The notes beneath the pieces were generated by a model. The model was not told where the DNA came from, did no database searches, and worked only from the letters and a program-made list of their open reading frames with translations. Of a DNA stretch of 64,000 nt, positions 34,114 through 47,092 are shown piece after piece. The DNA lies in assembly GCA_030068075.1 (NCBI GenBank), contig CM057841.1:42821030-42885029 (forward strand), given 5' to 3'. Origin of the DNA: Paguma larvata. Taxonomy: Eukaryota > Chordata > Mammalia > Carnivora > Viverridae. Position numbers and translations under genes: made by a program. Every line of letters starts with the position of its first letter. Position 1 is the stretch's first letter.

Positions 34114-37100
34114 TTATAATTTATTGTCAAATTGGTTTCCATACAACACCTAGGGCTCATCCCAACAAATTAAGATGGCAAATTTAACGTTATATGGTTT
34201 TTTGTGGTTTTTTTTTTTTTTGCCACTATGAAAAAATAAGAGTATGGGAGGAATAAAGACATTTTTCAGACCAAAAAAAAAATAGGAGTGTTATCAGATC
34301 TTGCTGTAGGTCAGGACATGAATAATATGGAACTGACCTTTAAAATAAATATTGACAGATGTCCAAGGAGGAACTCCAAAATTCAATATTGATCCCTCAT
34401 TCATTTAAACTTTCTGGCATCAGAAAGTCCTGGAAAGAGAAGAGTCTCCATTCCTCCACTAGAGGACCCTTGGAGAGCTTCTGTGTGTTGTTTACTCTCC
34501 CTGCTACCTGATTAGTTTGCTAGTTCAGGATTAGCAAGTCGGCCTGCCTACAGTATGGCCTGCTCAAGCAACTAGTCAGTCGGTGATTGGCTTTGCCTTG
34601 GATCTCAGGTTCAGGTATGACTGACTTAAGATCTGAGCAAGGAAATGCAAACGGTGCAGCCACTGTGGAAAACAGCATGGAGGTTCCTCAAAAACTTAAA
34701 AAAAAATTTTTTTTTAATGTTTATTTATTTTTGAGAGACAGAGAGACAGAACGTGAGCAGGGGAAGGGCAGAGAGAGAGGGAGACACAGAATCCGAAGCA
34801 GGCTCCAGGCTCCGAGCCATCAGCACAGAGCCTGATGCAGGGCTCGAACTCACAGACCGTGAGATCATGACCTGAGTTGAAGTCGGCCGCTTAACCGACT
34901 GAGCCACTCAGGCGCCCCTCAAAAACTTTTTTTTAAAAGATTTTTTAATGTTTATTTATTTTTGAGAGAGAGTGAGAGACAGAGCCTCAGTAGGGGAGGG
35001 GCAGAGAGAGACACACACACACAGAATCTGAAACTGGCTCCAGGCTCCCCGTTGTCAGCACAGAGTCTGATGCGGGGCTCGAACCCATGAACCACGAGAT
35101 CATGAACTAAGCTGAAGTTGGATGCTTAACCAACTGAGCCACCTAGACACCCCTGAGGTTCCTCAAAAACTTAAAAATAGAACTACCTTATGATCCAGCA
35201 ATTGCACTACTGGGTACTTATGCAAAGAATACAAGAAGAGTAATTCAAAGGGATACATGCACTCCTATGTTTATAGCAGCATTGTTTACAATTAGACAAG
35301 ATATGGAAGCAGCCCAAGTGACCATCAATCGATGAATGGATAAAGAAGATGTGGTATATTCCATATACAATGGAATATTAGTCAGCCAGAAAAAGAACGA
35401 AATCTTACCACTTGCAATGACATGGATGGAGCTAGAGAGTACAATGCTAAGCAAAATAAGTCAGTCAGAGAAAGACAAATGCCATGATTTCACTTCTATT
35501 TGGAATTTAAGAAACAAAACAAATGAGCAAAGGGGAAAAGATATAGAGATAGAGAATAAAGAAACAGATTCTTAATTATAGAGAACAAACAGAAGAGGGG
35601 AGGTGGGTGGGGGAAAGGTTAATAAATAGGTGACGGGGATTAAGGAGTGCACTTGTCATGATAAGCATCAGGAGATGTACAGAATTATTGAATCACTGTA
35701 TTGTACACTTGAAATTAATATAATGCTGTGTGTTAACTAACTGGAATGAAAATAAAAGCTTAAGGGGCACCTGGTTGGCTCAGTTGGTTAAACATCTGAC
35801 TCTTCAGTTTTGGCTCAGGTCATGATCTCACAGTTTATGAGTTCAAGCCCCATGTCGGGCTCTGCGCTGACAGTGCAGAGCCTGCTTGGGATTCTCTCCC
35901 TTTCTCTCTGTCTGCCCTTCCCCTGCCCTCTCTCTCTCTCTCAAAATAAATAAACAACAAAAATTAAAAAAATAGCTTAAAAAAATCTCACCTAGGAGAG
36001 CAATGAACCTAGCTTTGGCTACTAGTTGGTCAAATCTTGCTATTTGTTTACATGGTTTAAATGCTTATTTACTATTAGAATCAATTTTCGAGATGGCTTT
36101 GAATTTTGAAAATAATGAGGTTTTGAAAAAAAGGACTGACTGTGAATAGATAATCTTCCCTAAATTTGGTGCTTTTCAACTCCAACCAGAAACTAGAAAG
36201 CTGGGTGGTCCTTTTGAACCTAGCAATCCAAGAGGAATCTGTGTCTTGTTTGGGAGTATGGTTGAAAGGGGGTTAAGAAGCAGGTGCAATTCCAAATTTC
36301 AGCTGCAAAATTGAATACTGCCAGACACATTCGTTGGGACTTAGCATACATTACATACAGTATCTTTGTGACAGGGCCAACCAAGGTCACACAAATATAA
36401 AAATAAAAAATAAGCAAGAAAACCCAGAATTAAACTCAACTCCACTTGACTCCCCGGGTACAAATAAGCAAAAGTTTACCTACCTTTTTAATGTCCTCAC
36501 AATCTTCTGAGGAGCTAGGAGGATGTCTGTGTGTGGCTGTATAGGAAGCAAAGTCTGCTTGTAATTTTATCAAAGCCTCTTCACGCTCCAGAACCTGCAG
36601 ATAAGTATAGGTCAGTCAGGTTGGGTATTCAATGGAATGGGATTATTACTAGACTAAGTTTGCAGGGTGTTCTTTTTCTCAACCTAAGTTCATTGTAATA
36701 TTATACAAGTTATCACACACTTCCTGTGGGCTTAGTACCGAGAAAGAATTATTGAATCACTTTCCAGGTTCAGTAAGGCATAGTCAGTGGTTTGTCTCGA
36801 ATCTGTCAGTTGCCACCTTTTGGACTCCCTCTTGAACCTCTGTGTGGTTCCGTTTATGAGGCAGAAGGTTCTTTAAAAACTGTGATGGAAAAACATACCT
36901 GATCTATCAGAGGATGGGATTCAAAGTTCAAGAATTAAAGAATGAAGTTTCTTACGGAGTGGGTGGATGTCTATGTGCTTTAAAAAATTTTAAGAATCAT
37001 GAAATTTTTGTTCTTACTGGTTGAAAATAATTCAAACAAAACCCAAGCATCAAAAATAAGTGAAATCTTCTCTCCACTTAGTCTCCCTTCTCTCCCTTCC

Positions 37101-40100
37101 ACTAGGAGAGTGGGCACTACAGGCAATTTACAGTATGTACTTCTATAATATGATCAAAGGCTTTAAAAAACAAAAGTGGAATTGAACTATACATAGATTT
37201 TGCAACCATTCTAAACAATATATCACAAATATCTTTTCACACAGTCATTACGGATCTACTTAATCCTTTTTCTTGGTTGATATTACTCTACAGTATGGAT
37301 ATCTCTTTAACCATTTTTAAAAATCTCTTCGACCATTTCCCTACTAGTGAGCACTTAGGTTGTTGTGTGAGAGATTTTAAGTCGAACTTAGTGTGGAATG
37401 GGGGGATGTATGCATGGAGAATATGAACAAAAAGTGGGGGCAAGTATATTTAAGATATTTGAGGAGTCTTGGTGAAAGAAATTACTTTAGGTGACTCTTT
37501 TTCCCTTCTTTCTTTCCTCATGGCATTATTTTTGGTGTCTCAGAAAAATGTTCTAGAAGTCACTTACCAAAGCGTTACTGCAGGCTAGTTTATTTCGAAG
37601 TTCCTGGATTAGATCATCCTGTTCAGAAACCTTTTGCCAGACTTCAGACAGACGTTTCAGGGTCTCCTGATGCTCTTGAATCATGCAGGAAGAAGTGTAT
37701 ATACGCACCTTTGAATGATCACCCTTGTTCTCAGGCTCCTGGGATATTTAGAAATAATGGGTTGGTTTTGTTCATGATATTTGAATTAACTTCAAAATAA
37801 CATAAGCATGGAAAAAATCTTTGATCTATATATCCTAAAAGTTCATGTTCATATATGTGAATCATATCTCCCTTAGTTAAAGAAAAAAATTAACCAGCAC
37901 ATACACAGTTCAAACAGTTCATAAGAGAATACACTGAAAAGTTAGTCTTCAATCTTGACCCTCCGTGACTCAGTTCTCCTCTTCTGACAGTCTGTGTTAC
38001 CAATTTTTGGGGGTATCCTTCCAGGGATATTTTATGCATATTTGCATATGCATATATGCATATGTATATACTCCCCTACTTTTCTCCCTACACAAGTGAA
38101 AATCTTCTACACCCCATTCTGACACCATATTTTCACTTGACAATTTATTTAGGATATTTTCCATATTGTTACTTGTAGATTTATCTGTTTTAAAATTAAT
38201 TTAAAAATTGTACAAGTAAAATATATATTATATGTATATAATCTTTCTAAAACATTATAACATTATAGGCAAGGCTAAATTTCTCTTTGACTATACCACC
38301 TCTAATCCCATACTTGCTGTGTTCTCCAGAGATGACAATTTGTACATATACTTCTAGAAATTTATCTATACACTTACATGCATTTAAAGGATCTGTAGAA
38401 TACACATAATATTATGTTTCCCTTTTAAAATATAAAAATAGATTTTTTCACTCAAAAAGATGTCTTAGAAAATTTATTCATGTTAGTACAGATACTTCTA
38501 TCTTGCTCTTCTAAATTGCTTTCAAGCGTGTTTATCCAGGCTCCTATTGATGGGAAAATAGGTTGTTTCCAAGTATTTTTCTAAAATGAAGCTGAAATGA
38601 ATATTTTTGCACATAAATCTTTGAGTACCTGTTCTACTATATGTATGGATTAAATTCATGAAGTAGGACAGCTAAGACATATTTAAAATTTTGATAGATA
38701 TTACACAATTATCCTTCATGGAATTATACCAACTGATACTCTCAGCAGCATGAATATGCCTGTTTTCCTAGAACCATTAAAAAAATGTCTTTCCTTAGGT
38801 CATCTGAAATCATGCATGGAGTTTACTACATGTACATTGGTTTGCACAAATAATGAAGTGAACTGATTTAGATAGCCAGAAAAGAGCAAAGAGTTCTAGT
38901 TTGGAAGGCAGACCTTTCCCCATTAAACTTGTTTACCTAATGGGGCTTTTTCAAGCAAAGTTAGAAATAGTTTATATTGGGGCGCCTGCATGGCTCAATC
39001 AGTTAAGCGTCTGACTTTGGCTCAGGTCATGGTCTTGTGGTTTGTGAGTTGAGCTGAGCTCCATGTCGGGTCCTGTGCTGACAGCTCAGAGCGTGGAGAC
39101 TGATTTGGATTGTGTGTGTGTGTGTCTCTCTCTCTGCCCCTCCGCTACTCGCACTCTGTCTCTTTCTCAAAAATAAACATTTAAAAAAATGGTTTATGTT
39201 CACTGAGTATGGAAACTACCCATAAACAAGCTGCAGAAGGGTCAGTGAGAAGTCTAAAATTGACCATTAATAATATTCTCATAAATAAGTTAGTGTGTAA
39301 ATGGGCAAAGGAATGGAAGAGAATAGAAAAGTTAAGGAACAGGAAAATGTTATCTACAGGTCGAATATCTCAGGATGAAAAATAGAAATTAATTTAAAAG
39401 TAATAGATGAAAAGTTCTCTGGATTGAAGGAATTATAGATCTTCAGACTAAAAGGATCAGTTAAATGTTGAGAGGGTTAATGAAAAATAAACTAAAAAAC
39501 CTTGAGTCTAAAACTCTCTAGAATTCAAAGAGATAAAACAGGTGACTTACAAAAATAAGAAACAGACTGAAATCTAACAATTCTTCTTTGATACTGGACG
39601 GTACAAGACAATGCAGCAATATCTTCAAAGACTTAAAGGAAGGTGTTTCTGAAAGTTTGTATACCCAGCCAAACTAGTTACTAAGAATAAAGACAAAATA
39701 ATCTTCTTCAGACATGGTAATATTGAGAATTCTTACCACTCACAATTGTTTCTGAAAGAATTAACAAGGAACTATTGCAGCAAAAGGAAATGTCCAAGAA
39801 TTTGGAAGAGGTGGAGTATACTATTTAAGTAATGATTAAAAGTTGGTTTTATTTGTAATCTTAAAGAAATGCATATTTTATACGTTATATAAACAGTTCC
39901 AGAGATTTAAAAAATGATAAAAACTCTCCAACTCATTTATATTAGGGGTAGCATAATCCCGACACCAATATGAGATGTGAGCACAAGAATGTGGGACATC
40001 AAATTAATTTCATTTCTGAAAATAAACCCAAAAAATAACACCTTAAGAAATTTAATATAGCAGTTTATTGTAATATAATGATATATTATAATTAAAATAA

Positions 40101-43100
40101 AACAAAATAATAAAATGATTATGTAAGGTTTGTTTTAGGAACATAGAGATTTTCCTATAAATGAAAAATCTATTAATGTAGTTCACATCGTTAAAGAAAA
40201 AACTCTGTGATAACTTTGATAGCTGCTAACAAAAACATTTGATAAAGTTCAATGTTCATTCCTAACAAAAATTCTCGATAAAGTATGTATAGACAGTCAC
40301 ACCTCCTACTTGAAAGAGAATATAAACAAGGAGCCAAAAACAAACATTATACTTAATAGTGAAATGCTAGAAACATTTCGTTTAAAGTGAGAAGTAGAGC
40401 AAGGATGTTATAATTCCACATTATTCTGGAGGTACTGGTCAATGTAGTAAGATGGAAAATAACGTGTATGAATGTTGAAAAGGAAAGCAATTTAGAAATA
40501 TCCACGCAGTCCACTGAAAACCTGGTCAGAGTTTAACAAGGTGACAGGATAAGGAGTTTCCAACACATCAGTAATAGTTAATAAAATTAAATGTATAAAA
40601 GATCTCATTCACAACATCAATAACAACTGTAATATATCTAGGAATAAACTTAGTAAAAAATGTGAAATCTACAAGGAAAAGCATAAAATACTATTGAAGG
40701 ATGCATGAGAAAACTTAAATAAAAGTAGAAACACGTCATATTCCATAGAATATGCTAATTTCCCCCAAATTAATATATAATTTGAAAGTAAGTCAAGATA
40801 AATCTAAATTTCACAAGAAGAAGATGTACAAAAATGGTCAAGAAATATCTGAAAGTCAAGAACAGTGAAGGAAGACCTGCTCTGAAGGAGCTATCGAAAC
40901 ACACTATCAGTTCAAGTCACTAAAAATCTATGATCTGGCAAATAGATCAAAAGAAAAGAGTTCAGAAAGAGACACATGTACACAAGAATCAGTATATATA
41001 CTGAGTTGGCACTTAAAAGCAATGGGAAAGAGATTCAACAAGTAGAGTTGGGAGAGCTGGAGACCCCTTTTGGAAAACATAAAATTATGTATATCTATAT
41101 TTATATATCTACCTATACATATAGATTATCTCTATCTATCTGTTTATGTATCTATCCATCTACATCAATTCCAAATGGACTAAAGATAAAAACATAGAAA
41201 TATAAAATTATAAAAGTGCTAAAAAAATGAGGTAAACTTTTATGCTCTTGGGGGTAGAGAAGGCCTTCCTAAGCACGAAATCAAACCTAGAATCTATCAA
41301 GGAGGACAGAGAGATTCAACACCATAAAAATTAAAAATTTCTGTACAGTGACAAATACCATTAATAAAACAAAACAAGAAGTTACATACTGGGAGAAGAT
41401 ATTTGTCACATATATAATAAAGTATTATTACAAGTAGTATATTAAGAAGTTCCTGTAAGATGATACACAAAAGACGAAATACCCAATTAAAAAATAGGTT
41501 AAGGATTTAAACAAGTAATTCATTAAAGAGAAATCCGTATGACTGATACACTTATGAACAGTGCTCAGTATCTGTTAGCGTGGAGGCGTGGGCACTGTGA
41601 TGTGCCTGCCGGGGTCCCTTCAGCAATCAAGTACTTACTCCCCCAGCTGCAGGTAGGGCTGTCCTGAGACAGCCCTCAGCTGTCAGCCCTTTTTGGGGAT
41701 TGGGCCAAAGAAAACTGCTTTGCCCAAAGTCATGCCTCTTCCTAGGGATAGCTCACACTCATAACTGATCAACACGGAGCTAAAAGGCTAGCTCCTTTCC
41801 CCCAATTTGGGACCCTTGCGAAGGTCCATCCAACCCCAGGGCTCCCACAGGGTTGGCTGGGGCCTTTGTCGGGACAGCAACACAGCTCAGCTTCTGCCTC
41901 TCCTCAACCCTGCTTCCTTCTCCTTCCTTTCACAGGTGTGGATACCAAGGGCTCTCCCCCAAAAAATGTACTGCATGCCAATTTGTCTCGGAGTCTGCTT
42001 CGTGGAAAACTCAATCCGCAACTGTTAGAATTAAAGGAAATGAAAACTGTAATGAAAAAACCTCTTCTTTTTTCATGCATCAGGTTAGCACAATGTAAAA
42101 AGCCTGAAAACACACCATGGGAGTGTGAGGAAGCAAGCTCCCTTTATTATTCTTGGTAAAGGTGTAAACTGGTAGAACCTTTTTGACATTCAATTTAGAA
42201 GTATCTTTAAACACTAAAAATAAGCATATCCTTTGACTCAGCAATCCCACTTCAGGAAATTATCCCATAGGAATAAGGGCGTTCATTACAGCTTGTTTGT
42301 AATAGACAAAATAGGTCAGTAGATGGTATAGTCATACCATAGAATATAAGGTAGTTACTAAAGGAAATTGTCAAGATATATATTTAAAAAGCAAGGTGGA
42401 GAACCACATTTATGAAATGACCCATTTATATAAAAAGAAAATCCTATCCATTTATATATGTAACTGTATAACAAAAGACTGAGGAAGATTCCCAACAGAT
42501 TTTTCAAGTGATTACCTAAGGGGAGGAGAGAGGGGTAGAGGAGGCTGAAGGCAGGCTTTCACATTTAATCTCTGTGATTGTCTAGAGAGCCTACATTGTG
42601 GTATTACTTGTGTAATTAAAAAAAGCAATTAAAAGAAAAAAAAGAGATTCAGGCATTTTGGCTCTTCTTTGTTATCTTTCATGGGTTTCTCCTCCTGTTT
42701 GACCATGAAGTATGATGTGCATAAGTCCTGTGACCTACATGAGCCCCACAGCCAGACCTCCCCGGGAGAACATGGAAGATTTGAAAGTCATTATTAGAAA
42801 TGCTGCATCTTTATATTAATTAAGGAGCCTCAAAATTCCTAGGGAGGAATCTTAAAGGAGATGTAATGGCTGGAAATTGAAAGCTGAGGGCTCCAACACC
42901 GAAGGGAGGGAATGACGTCCAGTTGAAGGTTTGGGTTTCCCTCAGAGGAAGCAGGGACTGTCAGTGGGTACCACCTGGAAGCACATCCACTTGCTGGGGT
43001 GCCCGGTATGAGTGGTCTGGGGTGAGTCCTACCTGACTGACGATGCCGCTGAGCTCCCCCTCCAACATCTTCACCTGGCACTCCAGTAACTCAATGTTGC

Positions 43101-46100
43101 TTAGGGAAGTCTGGTATTTATCCCTGTAGAGGTTTAAGCTCCTTTCTAGGGAGACGATCTTGTCCCCGGCTAAAGCGAGTTGTTCCTGTGCCAAATGGAG
43201 CTTCTCCCCTGTGTTCTCATTATGATTTCCCATTTCCTCCTCATAGAGAATCACCTGTTGGTGTAGGAATGAAACCACACTGAACTCATGGAAACATCAC
43301 ATCAGGAAAGGGTATGGCTATCAGACTCCATGCAGAGGAGTCTTATGTCTTAACTAGAAACCTGGATGTCCAGAATAGGCCCAGCACAGATTTAAAAGCT
43401 ATGATATATAATATCAGAATGTTAACAATTAGAAATAAAAAAAAAAAGATGGTCCTATTTGGATGGTAAGCTTCTTAAAGACAGGCACCATTATCTATTT
43501 CCCATTCTGCCTGGGATGTAGTAAAAACTCAATAAAGACTTTTTGGTTGATTAATAGGAATGCATTTCTGTAGCTCCATTTCTTTAGGGCTTGGAATGCC
43601 AGTATTCTTTTCTTCCTAGATATTCTCTAGAGATCAATTTGGAAAATGTGAAGCCCCTCATGCACACAGCAGAGTTCCTGAGAGATAGCAGGGGAACGAC
43701 TCCAAGTTTCTCTGGGACTTGCACAATTCTTATTTAGATTCCTTTTCTTCCTAATCAATTAATTAGTCAACTAACTGACAGTCATTCACTGAGTACTTAC
43801 AAGCAATGTCTTGGGTGCTGAGGGGATATATACCTGTAAGACAGGGCTTCTTCCCTCAAAAAGTTTACAAACACTTACAATTTGGGGAACATATGATTTA
43901 TAACTAGCAAACAACTGTCTAGAGTGGAGTGTGCTAAATTATATGGCTAGAGTTATATGTATTGAAGGAGATAAGAGTGGTAGGGTCATCAAGGAATGTT
44001 TAATTTTGGTTCAGATTTTGGTTCATTGTAGAATCTGAATAGAACACATTCTGTAAGTCTAAGCTAGTTACACGTGTTGCCTGCAATTTGCAGTTCCTCT
44101 TAGGAAAAGGTGACTTAGTTTGAGGTGTTTATTAGATAAGGGGAAGAGGAAAGGACTATTTTACGTTCAAGTGTCTATAACAGAAGCTATCAGTGACTTG
44201 CTCGCATCCCTGTGGCACTCACCACTCCTTTGCACGCTGAATGCATTCCAACCGCAAGCATCTTCAACTCATTGCCTGAGGGATGCTCCGTCCTCAGGAG
44301 CTCACTCAAAAAGAGGAGCAAGACAAGGCAGGTTATGAGTACTAGGGAGTTAATACCCTCAGGTGCAGCCTTCAACCACTGACTGCGTGGGTTGGCATGG
44401 GATCACCATGTTCTACACTTTCCCTCAGAGCTCTCCAGAGGGCATGAACTCCAGGTGTCCACGGCAGCGGTCTTATGGTTTTCTTTATGGGCTTCCTGCC
44501 TTTCTTTGACTCACTTCCCCACTTTCTCTCTGGGATCACCTCCTGAATTAACTACTTCCATTCATCTCCTTGTCATGGGCTCTGCGGTTGGGAAGCACAA
44601 CCTTCCATAAAGTTTAATGCTGCTGTGTGATGAAGTATCTGGGAAACTTGGCAGAATGCTGAGAGTAATTTTTTTCCAATGCTTTCCTTGCTTGAGATCT
44701 TTGTCAGTGCCTGCTAGTTGCCAGGTCCCACATCGACTCTCCCTCTCCTCCTTCATAGTTGATCCTTGACTTTATTTGGGAGAGCAGTGCACCTCACTAA
44801 CATACATTTCCTTGGCTTCCTAGAAACTAGCATAGCCATCTGACTAACTCTGGGCCATGATGCATAAATGAAAGTGTTGTGTGGGGATTCTGGAAGATGT
44901 CCTTAAAAGAGAAGAGTGTGTCTTTTCTCTCCACCTCCTCCCCTGCCCCCACCCTGATTATTTGCTCCCATCACAGGATGTGATGGTTGGAGCTCCAGCA
45001 GCCATCTTAGGGGACCTAGAAAATGGAAGTCTGGAGCTGATGATGGTGGACCCAAAAGACAGGACCCTAGGACTGCAGTTCCCGTAATAGTCCTAGACCA
45101 TCCAGCTCCAGCCTTCTTTTATATGTCATAGAAATAAACTATCATAAGTCTCTATTACTTTGGGGTTTTCTGTTATGTGCAGCCAAACAGAATTCCCACT
45201 AATTCAAGGTTGCTTTATTCAGGCTAGACTCTTATTAAAGAACCAGCCAGATTAATACAGCCCTGCTTTAGTTTTATTAAACTATGGTTTATGCTCATAG
45301 GTTTTGTCCTTAGTTATACTTTGTAGGATAACCTTTCTCTGTTTCTTTCCTTTCCAAACCTTTTCAGCAAATTCTCATAATATTCCCTAAAAAAAAATCC
45401 TACACTCTGTAAGTCCCTTCATAAAGCCTCTGGAATTAGAACCATCCTAGAGAGTCCCTGGAATTTTATCTCTAACAGCAAAGAAAGAAAATAGCAGAGG
45501 AGGCTGCCTGTCTCATTTCTTAGAACCCATAGTTTTATTGCTGCTAGTGTTGCCACTGCTTAACTGGTTTATGTTCTATAGTTTTGGTCTTTGGAATTGA
45601 CTCAGGATTCCACAAGGATGCTCTTTCTGGTTTAAAAAATACTATCCTGGTACATGAATAGAAAATGAATGTCCATAATATACTTAAGTCTATATGATCT
45701 AAAACTCCAGTATGAAAAAATGACCAATCTGGTACTCTCAATGATTGACTCGGACTCAATGTCTGGTTATCTTATCAACTATCCAAGTGCTAAAAATTTA
45801 TATATTATAAAAATCTGATTTTTCTAAAAATGGTTCATTTAATGGACTTTATGCCCCTTTTTTTTTAATCACCCTTAGAGACCTAGAGTCTTTTGCATTT
45901 AAATTGCAATGGTAATAGGATGGAAATGATAGACCTATATGCACACCACACATACACACACCACATGCTCCACATATATCATTACTGGAGCTCTCACCCA
46001 ATTATGCGATTCTGTTTAGTTCCCTCTGTTCAGCTTGAAAACGAATGAGAATTAAAGAGGGAACATTGATAAAACCTTCTCAGGATACTGGGAAGTTCTC

Positions 46101-47051
46101 TGTAAGTCCGCTGTCTGCTTTCTAGTAGGTATGGCCTGATTTCTGTAGGTACATGGGGAAAGAGACATTTCCATAGTTATTCTATGTATACCTCATCTTC
46201 TTTCAACTTGCAGTGATGGTGGAGAAGAACCAGGTCAGAAGTCTGCTTCTCCAGGACGGACTGATACTGTAGGAGGGAACAGTAAGAAGTCTGCAGCTCT
46301 TCTGTGCGAAACTCCAGTTCTTGCTGGAGAGCCAGCAATTTTTTCTTGAGTTGTTGGAGTTGCCTCAAATGGCACTGTTTACTGGGCTCAAACTCCATCC
46401 GCGGCTCCTCGAATGCTAACGCTTGCTTCTTATTCTGTAATTGAGACCGAATACATGGAAAAAAACCTTAGGTTGTCACTCAGTATGCATTCATTCTTTG
46501 ATTTTTTTTCACTTGTTCAACCATTCACATCTATCTATATTCAGCCTTTAACCCACAGAGTACTTAATAAACATTTCACTGTATTCAAAATGAAAAATCA
46601 TTTTGTATTTCCATCCTGTAAAGAGGACTTGTAAGAAGGAAAAACCTGGATCTTTCCTACTATTTGGATCTACCATTCATATTATTTGGGCCAGAAGAAA
46701 AAAACATACAGTTACAGAATCTAGAAAGTAGTATAAAAATACACATGTTAATATGGTTGGTTTTTTGTTTCTTTGTTTGTTTTGTTTTTGTTTTTTTTGG
46801 TCTTCACATTTAAAGATAACCAAACTGACCTAGAACGTAGTGAATTCTGGTCAGTGTTCTGGGACTAAACTTGATTATTAAAATTGCTCAGATAAAAAAG
46901 TAAACTCTTGGGTAGGCTCTTGGGGAAAAAGCTTTCTGGAATGCTGGGAAATGGGAAGCAGAGCTATTATTCAGGACATCTGGGCACAGACTCTGTTGTC
47001 TCCTCCTGAAGGAAGATGTGACTGTGCAGATGCCGAGTGTGTGTGTGTGTA

Positions 47052-47092
<41 letters not shown>

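Larger units (their letters stand above)
34640..35762 (+). mobile_element. L1 ORF2 3' end plus 3' UTR, interrupted by two SINEs
   Basis: ACGGTGCAGCCACTGTGGAA at 34651 is L1 ORF2 text. It resumes at 35173 (AAAAATAGAACTACCTTATG, TGACATGGATGGAGCTAGAG) and ends near 35760. The 35336-35575 frame reads [20 protein letters not shown], the ORF2 C-terminus. Two minus-strand SINEs sit between the halves. Confidence 0.88.

Noticed and set aside
41085..41165. TATC/TATA-rich tract considered as a CRISPR-like or regulatory array
   Set aside because: It is an imperfect tetranucleotide microsatellite without spacers; this is a mammalian genome.
42961..43278. PMFBP1 exon extended past 43033 (reading VGLTPDHSY)
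   Set aside because: A canonical donor GTAGGA follows GIVSQ, and the next conserved segment [10 protein letters not shown] is in a separate exon at 37568-37738.
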